This document shows, one piece after another, positions 5,077 to 10,168 of a DNA stretch of 10,168 nt. The position numbers and the translations under genes are program-made. This DNA is from CBDULQ01 sp965368115 (GTDB lineage Bacteria; Pseudomonadota; Gammaproteobacteria; SZUA-229). The stretch spans positions 1 through 10,168 of the forward strand of contig CBDULQ010000128.1 of assembly GCA_965368115.1 (NCBI GenBank), read 5' to 3'. How positions within the stretch are numbered: the first letter of the stretch is position 1; each line of letters starts with the position of its first letter. The notes beneath the pieces are model-generated. The model was not told the origin of the DNA and did not search any database. It was given only the letters and a program-made list of their open reading frames with translations.

Positions 5077-6204
5077 ATGCAGAATAATTCGCCACTCTTT
5101 CAGCTCGAAGACGACATTATATATGTGAATCACGCCGCTGTGGCGCCCTGGCCCCAGGCCACGGTGGCCGCGGTACGACAGTTCGCCGCCGAGAACGGCC
5201 ACGTCGGTTCGCGTCACTACGGACACTGGTCCGCCAAAGAAAACGCACTCAAACAGGCGCTGGCCCAACTCATCAATGCCCCCTCCGACGACGACATCGC
5301 CCTGCTGAAAAGCACCTCCGAAGGTCTTTCGGTGATCGCTTACGGCATCGACTGGCAGCCCGGCGACAACATCGTCATTGCAGCCGAGGAATTTCCCTCC
5401 AACCGTATCGTCTGGGAATCGTTGCGACCACGGGGTGTGGAAGTCCGCGAAGCGCGGCTGTTTGCCGGCGATGATCCGGAACAGGCGCTGATCGGGCTAA
5501 TGGATGACAACACCCGGCTACTCAGCGTCAGCGCCGTACAGTATGCCAGCGGGCTGCGCATGGATCTGGCGCGACTGAGCGCGGCCTGCAAACAGCACGA
5601 CAGCCTGTTTTGTGTCGACGCCATCCAGCACATCGGTGCACTGCAGTTCGATGTGCAGGCCATCGCGGCCGACTTTGTCGTCGCTGACGGCCACAAATGG
5701 ATGCTCGGACCGGAAGGCCTGGCCCTGTTCTATTGCCGCCGCGAGCTGATCGATACCCTGCAACTCCACCAGTTCGGCTGGCACATGGTTGAAGCCATGG
5801 GCCATTTCGACGATCCGCAATGGCAACCGGCCGGCAACGCACGTCGTTTCGAATGCGGCAGCCCGAACATGCTCGGTATTCATGCCCTGCAGGCCAGTAT
5901 CCAGGTATTGCTCGAACAGGGCATGGCGCAGGTTGAACAGCAGTTGCTGGAACGCAGCGGACTATTAATTGACGCCTTAAACCAGATGCAGAATGTGGAC
6001 ATCATCACCGACTGCCGAGACGAACGTCGCTCAGGTATCGTCACCTTCAACAAAGCCGGGCAGGATATGGAAACCATGTATCACGCGCTGGTCGAGCGCG
6101 GCGTGGTCTGCGCCCTGCGCGGCGGCGGGATTCGCCTGTCACCGCATTTTTATACCGACACCGACAAACTGCACCGGCTACTGACCTGGATCGACGCCTT
6201 TTAA
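5077..6204 (+). CDS. Class V aminotransferase-fold PLP enzyme
   Basis: This 375-residue cytosolic, PLP-dependent enzyme belongs to the class V group that includes cysteine desulfurases, selenocysteine lyases and isopenicillin-N epimerase-like proteins. The N-terminus (IIYVNHAAVAPWP) is the family's start. D181 (FCVDAIQHIG) should bind the pyridine nitrogen, and H206-K207 (VVADGHKW) holds the Schiff-base lysine. The C-terminal LRGGGIRLSPHFY (347-359) contributes to substrate binding. The exposed catalytic-cysteine loop of NifS/IscS/SufS is not recognisable, although C345 lies near that region, so a true cysteine desulfurase role is doubtful and the substrate is unknown. I chose ATG 5077; a GTG at 5065 would extend it by four residues and abut the divergent CYTH start. 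Neither has a clear Shine-Dalgarno. No neighbour suggests a pathway. Confidence 0.88.
   Translation: MQNNSPLFQLEDDIIYVNHAAVAPWPQATVAAVRQFAAENGHVGSRHYGHWSAKENALKQALAQLINAPSDDDIALLKSTSEGLSVIAYGIDWQPGDNIVIAAEEFPSNRIVWESLRPRGVEVREARLFAGDDPEQALIGLMDDNTRLLSVSAVQYASGLRMDLARLSAACKQHDSLFCVDAIQHIGALQFDVQAIAADFVVADGHKWMLGPEGLALFYCRRELIDTLQLHQFGWHMVEAMGHFDDPQWQPAGNARRFECGSPNMLGIHALQASIQVLLEQGMAQVEQQLLERSGLLIDALNQMQNVDIITDCRDERRSGIVTFNKAGQDMETMYHALVERGVVCALRGGGIRLSPHFYTDTDKLHRLLTWIDAF
5116..5144 (-). promoter_or_regulatory. Candidate promoter of the CYTH gene, inside the divergent gene
   Basis: A perfect -10 box TATAAT (5121-5116, minus strand) lies 51 bp before the GTG start. A weak -35 box GCCACA (5144-5139, 3 of 6 matches) sits 17 bp upstream of it. 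The site is within codons 14-23 of the plus-strand aminotransferase gene, where the local AT-richness stands out. The call rests mainly on the -10 box. Confidence 0.4.
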
Positions 6205-6448
6205 TCCGGGCAGAAGCGGCTACAACGGGTTTTCGAGGAAATCACCATAGCCCTGAAAGCATCACCGAAAATCGCCCGTTCAGCCTTGATTTCAATACAA
6301 AAACAGGAAATGCGCGGTACCAGAGACTAAACTCCACATATAGAATCAGGTCTACAGAGAAAGGCTGGCTTCGGCGCTTTTGTCTGTACTCAAAGGCTAA
6401 CGCCCTGAATAACCAATAATAAGAACCCGGCGCGACACGCCTCACGGA
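6205..6448 (+). other. Intergenic region before the fatty-acid degradation operon
   Basis: No supported gene is present in these 244 bp. The only structure I see is a weak terminator-like hairpin at 6360-6381: AAAG plus GCTG, loop GCTT, CGGC, one bulged G, then CTTTT. It lies 155 bp after the aminotransferase stop codon. The promoter for the downstream operon is expected here, but no convincing -35/-10 pair was found; TAGAAT and AATAAT boxes occur without a good partner. No clear FadR or PsrA operator was recognised. Confidence 0.5.
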
Positions 6449-7402
6449 ATGATACGACACGTCATAAACAGTATATGGGACAAGGTGGTTGCATGGCTGA
6501 CGACTGAAAAAGATCGTCGCGATATGCCCCTGTCCGACTTTGATCGACTGCGTTATGAAATCCGTCCCGGTGATGTGATTCTGGTCGAAGGTCGTTCGCG
6601 GATCAGCGAAATCATCAAAACCATCACCCTCAGCAACTGGACGCATACCGCCGTCTACATCGGTCGCATTCACAACATCGACGATCCGCAACTGCGCGAC
6701 CATTTATTGAAGTATTACCAGGGTCAGCCGGATGACCAGCTCATTATCGAGTCGTTACTCGGCAAAGGCACTATCGTGGACAACATCGGTAAATACCGTG
6801 AAGACCATCTTCGCATCTGCCGCCCCACTAACATCACCCGGCAGGATGCGCAGGACGTGATCGCCTACACCATCAACCAACTCGGCAAAAGTTACAACGT
6901 ACGCCAGATATTCGACCTGGCGCGATTCTTTTTTCCTTATGGCGTATTGCCCAAGCGCTGGCGCTCCAGCCTGTTCGAACACAATGCCGGCGAACCGACT
7001 CACGTGGTCTGTTCGACCATGCTGGCGGAAGCCTTTGCATCGGTTCAGTTTCCCATACTGCCGATTCTGCAACGCGACGCGGACGGCAATCTGAAAATGT
7101 ATAAACGCAATACCAAGCTGATTACGCCGAAAGATTTCGATTACTCGCCCTACTTCGATGTGATCAAATACCCGATTCTCGATTTCGATGAGCTGGCTAT
7201 CTATCGCAAGATGCCCTGGGACAAGGACGGCCTGATGCTGAACGATGCGCGCGATACCTTTATGCCGAAACCCAGAAAATCGAAATCGCCGACTCAGCTC
7301 GAAGACGAGACGAAGCCAGAACACGGCGTACCAGATAAGCGCTCGCCTGACAAAAACGGCGACAACAAACCGAACCCATTGCCTGATGCCAACAATTCAT
7401 AA
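6449..7402 (+). CDS. YiiX/YebB-like permuted NlpC/P60 cysteine enzyme
   Basis: This 317-residue protein resembles the papain-like, circularly permuted NlpC/P60 family (YiiX/YebB, Pfam Peptidase_C92, often labelled lipo-like protein). The permuted order is visible: the catalytic histidine comes first, H66 in NWTHTAVYIG after RPGDVILVEG (39-48), then E101 in LIIESLLGKG, and the nucleophile C188 last in THVVCSTMLAEAF. Relatives act as amidases, peptidases or, in the LRAT branch, acyltransferases, so the reaction is open. There is no signal peptide or lipobox; residues 1-18 could form an amphipathic helix. Residues about 272-317 are a Lys/Pro/Asp/Asn-rich tail, probably disordered. The ATG at 6449 has only a weak ACGGA in front, but homologues carry a similar N-terminus. 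It lies 15 bp before fadE, so a job in lipid or acyl metabolism is a reasonable inference. Confidence 0.8.
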   Translation: MIRHVINSIWDKVVAWLTTEKDRRDMPLSDFDRLRYEIRPGDVILVEGRSRISEIIKTITLSNWTHTAVYIGRIHNIDDPQLRDHLLKYYQGQPDDQLIIESLLGKGTIVDNIGKYREDHLRICRPTNITRQDAQDVIAYTINQLGKSYNVRQIFDLARFFFPYGVLPKRWRSSLFEHNAGEPTHVVCSTMLAEAFASVQFPILPILQRDADGNLKMYKRNTKLITPKDFDYSPYFDVIKYPILDFDELAIYRKMPWDKDGLMLNDARDTFMPKPRKSKSPTQLEDETKPEHGVPDKRSPDKNGDNKPNPLPDANNS

Positions 7403-7407
7403 GCACC

Positions 7408-7412
7408 GGAGA
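7408..7412 (+). promoter_or_regulatory. Ribosome binding site of fadE
   Basis: GGAGA lies 5 bp before the ATG at 7418, inside the 15-bp gap after the upstream stop codon. It supports this start and independent ribosome loading on fadE. Confidence 0.75.
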
Positions 7413-7417
7413 TCACT

Positions 7418-9847
7418 ATGCTCACCTGGCTGTTAATTTTTTTCCTGACCATCGGCACCGCAGCCTACTTCCGTTTGCCGCTGCAAATCTGGAGTGGCGT
7501 GCTGGGTGCGGTATTACTGATATTCAGCTTCACCGGTTTTGCCGGCGGCGCCACACTGTTCATCCTCTGGGTGCTCTACCTGGCCGTCGTCGTACCGCTG
7601 AACATGGACAAGGTACGTAAACAATACCTGTCGCTACCGCTATTGAAATTCATGCGCTCGGCCATGCCGAGCATTTCACAAACCGAACAGGAAGCCCTGG
7701 ATGCCGGCAGTGTCTGGTGGGAAGCGCAACTGTTCAGTGGCGATCCGGATTATTCCGTGGTACGCGATCTGCCCGCGCCGCATCTCAGCGATGAAGAGCG
7801 TGCGTTCATCGACGGTCCGGTGGAAGAACTCTGTACCATGCTGGATGACTGGCAGATTACTCACGTCGATTCGGACCTGTCGCCGGAGATCTGGGCGTTT
7901 CTGAAAAAACACCGCTTCTTCGCCATGATCATCCCGAAAAAATACGGCGGCCTGGAGTTTTCCGACCTGGCCCATTCCACCGTGGTCATGAAAATTGCCG
8001 GTCGCAGCATTACCGCAGCGGTCACCGTGATGGTACCCAACTCGCTGGGTCCCGGTGAACTGTTGATGCGTTACGGCACCCAGCAACAGAAAGATTATTA
8101 CCTGCCGCGCCTGGCCAGCGGCGAAGACATTCCCGCCTTCGGCCTCACCGGTCCGGAAGCCGGCAGTGACGCAGGCGCCATGCCGGATAGCGGCGTCGTC
8201 TGCAAGGGCAGCTTCGACGGCGAAGACGATGTCATCGGCATTCGTCTCAACTGGGAAAAACGTTACATCACCCTGGGCCCGGTATGCACCGTGCTCGGCC
8301 TCGCCTTCAAACTCTACGACCCGGATCATCTACTTGGCGATGAAGTGGATCGTGGCATCACCCTGGCACTGATTAAAACCGATGTACCGGGCATCGATAT
8401 CGGCAATCGTCATTTCACCGCCAATCATGCCTTCATGAATGGACCCAACCGCGGCAAGGATGTCTTCATTCCCCTGGACTGGATTATCGGCGGCAAGGAT
8501 TATGTCGGCAAAGGCTGGACCATGTTGATGAACTGCCTGTCCGCCGGACGCGGTATTTCACTGCCGGCATTGAGTACCGGCGCGGGTAAATACGCATCCC
8601 GTTACACCGGTGCCTATGCGCGTATTCGTAAGCAGTTCAAAATTCCCATCGGTTATTTCGAAGGTGTGGAAGAAGCCCTGGCAGCGATCGCCGGCAATGC
8701 TTACATCATGGAATCGGCCCGGCTGTTAACCCTGAGTGCACTGGATTCCGGCGAAAGCCCTTCAGTGATTTCCGGTATCGTAAAGTACCAGCACACCGAG
8801 CGCATGCGTTGCGTGATCAATCACGCCATGGACATTCATGGCGGTCACGGCATTTGCATGGGTCCGCACAATCATCTGGGTCGCGCCTATCAGGGCATTC
8901 CCATTGCCATTACCGTGGAAGGCGCCAACATATTAACGCGCAGTATGATCGTGTTCGGTCAGGGCGCACTGCGTAGTCACCCCTACCTGCTCAGTGAAGT
9001 TGAAGCGGTGAGCCATCCGGACCCGGATCAGTCGTTAATCATGTTCGACGATGCATTGTTCAAACACGCCGGTTTCGTGGTCAGCAACCTGTTCCGCACT
9101 CTGTGGTTCGGATTGAGCACGGCTAAACTGGTGCGCGCACCGGGTCGCGGTAAGGCGCGTCATTATTATCAGCAATTGACGCGCATGAGCGCCGCCTTTT
9201 CGTTGATTTCCGACGCCTGCCTGTTGACACTGGGCGGCTCTCTCAAACGTAAGGAAAAAATCTCCGGCCGACTCGCCGACGCCCTGTCCAATCTGTACAT
9301 GATCACCGCGGTGCTCAAACATTTTGAAGACGAAGGTTGCAAGGAAGCGGACGAACCTTTATTGCAATGGGCCTGTGAAGATTCACTGTATCGGATTCAG
9401 GAATCCTTCCGCGGCGTGCTGAAAAACTTTCCGGTGCCGGTGGTCGGCACCCTGTTGGGTTTGATCATGTTCCCCCTGGGTAAATCCTACGGCGGCCCCA
9501 GCGATAAACTCGGCCACAAACTGGCACGACTGATTATGTCACCGTCCGATGCTCGCGATCGACTGACGCGTGATATTTATCTGTCCACCGATCCCGATGA
9601 CCCCTTCGGCCGCATCGAAAATGCGTTGCAGAAAAACCTGGAAGCTGAAGAAGCCGAACGCAAGCTGCGTGACGCCATGCGCATCGGACTGATTCAACAG
9701 CAGCAGGAAGAGGCCTTGCTGAACAAGGCACTGGAACTCAAGATACTTAAACAGAACGAAGCCGAACTGATCCGCCAGGCGCGTGCTGCAACACGCAATG
9801 CGGTTCGGGTCGACGAATTCAGTAAAGAAGGATGGAAACCGCTATGA
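7418..9847 (+). CDS. fadE: Acyl-CoA dehydrogenase, FadE type
   Basis: This 809-residue FAD enzyme carries out the first step of beta-oxidation, turning acyl-CoA into trans-2-enoyl-CoA and passing electrons to ETF. Its size and layout match E. coli FadE (814 residues) rather than the usual ~380-residue soluble enzymes. Hydrophobic segments at about 2-18, 24-39 and 42-60 should anchor it in the inner membrane. The dehydrogenase core follows: N-terminal helical domain about 100-235, FAD/substrate motif FGLTGPEAGSDAG (241-253), middle beta domain to about 365, C-terminal helical domain with GGHGICMG (475-482) and TVEGANILTRSM (499-510). E501 is the likely catalytic base, as in VLCAD-type enzymes. 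The last 70 residues are Glu/Lys/Gln-rich and probably helical or coiled-coil. The gene follows the cysteine-enzyme gene by 15 bp and overlaps the thiolase by 4 bp. Confidence 0.96.
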   Translation: MLTWLLIFFLTIGTAAYFRLPLQIWSGVLGAVLLIFSFTGFAGGATLFILWVLYLAVVVPLNMDKVRKQYLSLPLLKFMRSAMPSISQTEQEALDAGSVWWEAQLFSGDPDYSVVRDLPAPHLSDEERAFIDGPVEELCTMLDDWQITHVDSDLSPEIWAFLKKHRFFAMIIPKKYGGLEFSDLAHSTVVMKIAGRSITAAVTVMVPNSLGPGELLMRYGTQQQKDYYLPRLASGEDIPAFGLTGPEAGSDAGAMPDSGVVCKGSFDGEDDVIGIRLNWEKRYITLGPVCTVLGLAFKLYDPDHLLGDEVDRGITLALIKTDVPGIDIGNRHFTANHAFMNGPNRGKDVFIPLDWIIGGKDYVGKGWTMLMNCLSAGRGISLPALSTGAGKYASRYTGAYARIRKQFKIPIGYFEGVEEALAAIAGNAYIMESARLLTLSALDSGESPSVISGIVKYQHTERMRCVINHAMDIHGGHGICMGPHNHLGRAYQGIPIAITVEGANILTRSMIVFGQGALRSHPYLLSEVEAVSHPDPDQSLIMFDDALFKHAGFVVSNLFRTLWFGLSTAKLVRAPGRGKARHYYQQLTRMSAAFSLISDACLLTLGGSLKRKEKISGRLADALSNLYMITAVLKHFEDEGCKEADEPLLQWACEDSLYRIQESFRGVLKNFPVPVVGTLLGLIMFPLGKSYGGPSDKLGHKLARLIMSPSDARDRLTRDIYLSTDPDDPFGRIENALQKNLEAEEAERKLRDAMRIGLIQQQQEEALLNKALELKILKQNEAELIRQARAATRNAVRVDEFSKEGWKPL

Positions 9848-10168
9848 GCAAATTCAGAGATGTCTACATCGTGGACGGCAGCCGCACGCCGTTCCTGAAA
9901 GCCAAAGGCAGGCCCGGGCCGTTTCTCGCCTCCGATCTCGCCGTGGGTGCCGCACGCCCCCTGTTGCTGAGACAGAACTTCGACGTCGATGCCTTCGACG
10001 AAGTGATTATCGGTTGCGTCATGCCCGGTCCCGACGAGGCCAATATCGGTCGCGTGGTTGCATTGCGCCTGGGCATTCCGCAAACCGTGCCTGCCTGGAC
10101 CGTACAACGCAATTGCGCATCCGGATTACAGGCACTGGACAGTGCTTACCACAAGATTGCCGCCGGAC
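9844..10168 (+). CDS. Thiolase (acetyl-CoA acyltransferase), 5' part
   Basis: Only the first 108 codons are in the window; the gene continues past 10168. The start DVYIVDGSRTPFLKA and the active-site segment VQRNCASGLQAL, with nucleophile C91, are diagnostic of thiolases, which cleave 3-ketoacyl-CoA with CoA to release acetyl-CoA. IIGCVMPGPDEANIGRVVAL fits the same fold. The ATG at 9844 overlaps the fadE stop codon (ATGA), with AAGGAT about 11 bp upstream, so its translation is probably coupled to fadE. As the last step of beta-oxidation it fits directly with fadE. A FadI-like long-chain thiolase, with a FadJ-like partner gene next, is plausible, but the visible part cannot separate FadA, FadI and biosynthetic types, so no symbol is given. 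Confidence 0.93.
   Translation, partial: MSKFRDVYIVDGSRTPFLKAKGRPGPFLASDLAVGAARPLLLRQNFDVDAFDEVIIGCVMPGPDEANIGRVVALRLGIPQTVPAWTVQRNCASGLQALDSAYHKIAAG

Noticed and set aside
5065..5268. N-terminal extension of the CYTH protein to an ATG at 5268
   Set aside because: It would overlap 64 codons of the aminotransferase, adds sequence with no family match, and pushes the ExExK signature away from its normal N-terminal place; GTG 5064 has a Shine-Dalgarno.
6242..6703. 153-residue minus-strand frame covering the intergenic region
   Set aside because: Half of it is antisense to the cysteine-enzyme gene; there is no Shine-Dalgarno, no domain, and the composition is unlike a real protein.
7676..8329. 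217-residue minus-strand frame inside fadE
   Set aside because: It is antisense to the FAD-binding core of fadE, a shadow frame without motifs.
1..10168. CRISPR array, phage, toxin-antitoxin or defence genes
   Set aside because: No spaced direct repeats and no such proteins were seen on either strand; apart from the intron, the window is core-genome in character.

Overview
The window looks like chromosomal DNA of a gammaproteobacterium. The minus strand reads uvrY/gacA-type regulator, (uracil-DNA glycosylase), uvrC, pgsA, tRNA-Gly(GCC), tRNA-Cys(GCA), tRNA-Leu(UAA). This is the Escherichia coli order uvrY-uvrC-pgsA-glyW-cysT-leuZ with a glycosylase gene added. The proteins fit that placement, but no species can be named from the sequence alone. 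No insertion sequence, phage gene, CRISPR array or defence system was seen.

Positions 1-790 (minus) hold three tRNA genes with encoded CCA ends. The most notable feature is that the tRNA-Leu(UAA) gene is split in its anticodon, between U34 and A35, by a 314-nt group I intron (57-370). The exons (371-405 and 5-56) rejoin into a complete 87-nt leucine tRNA. The insertion site and core are those of the self-splicing introns known from cyanobacterial and plastid tRNA-Leu(UAA) genes. tRNA-Gly and tRNA-Leu each have a good sigma70-type promoter. A terminator-like hairpin sits directly in front of tRNA-Cys.

Positions 791-5064 (minus) form a compact gene string. It starts with a CYTH-domain phosphatase-like gene, followed by a GacA/UvrY response regulator, a family 5 (UdgB-type) uracil-DNA glycosylase, uvrC (nucleotide excision repair) and pgsA (phosphatidylglycerol synthesis). 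Gaps are 44, 43, about 10 and 8 bp, so some or all may be co-transcribed. Two DNA-repair enzymes with unrelated mechanisms lie next to each other.

Positions 5077-6204 (plus) encode a class V aminotransferase-fold PLP enzyme. It diverges from the CYTH gene with only 12 bp between start codons, so each promoter must lie inside the other gene. Positions 6205-6448 hold no gene, only a weak terminator-like hairpin.

Positions 6449-10168 (plus) form a fatty-acid degradation operon. It holds a permuted NlpC/P60 (YiiX/YebB-like) cysteine enzyme, a full-length membrane-associated FadE-type acyl-CoA dehydrogenase, and the first 108 codons of a thiolase that overlaps fadE by 4 bp and runs off the window.
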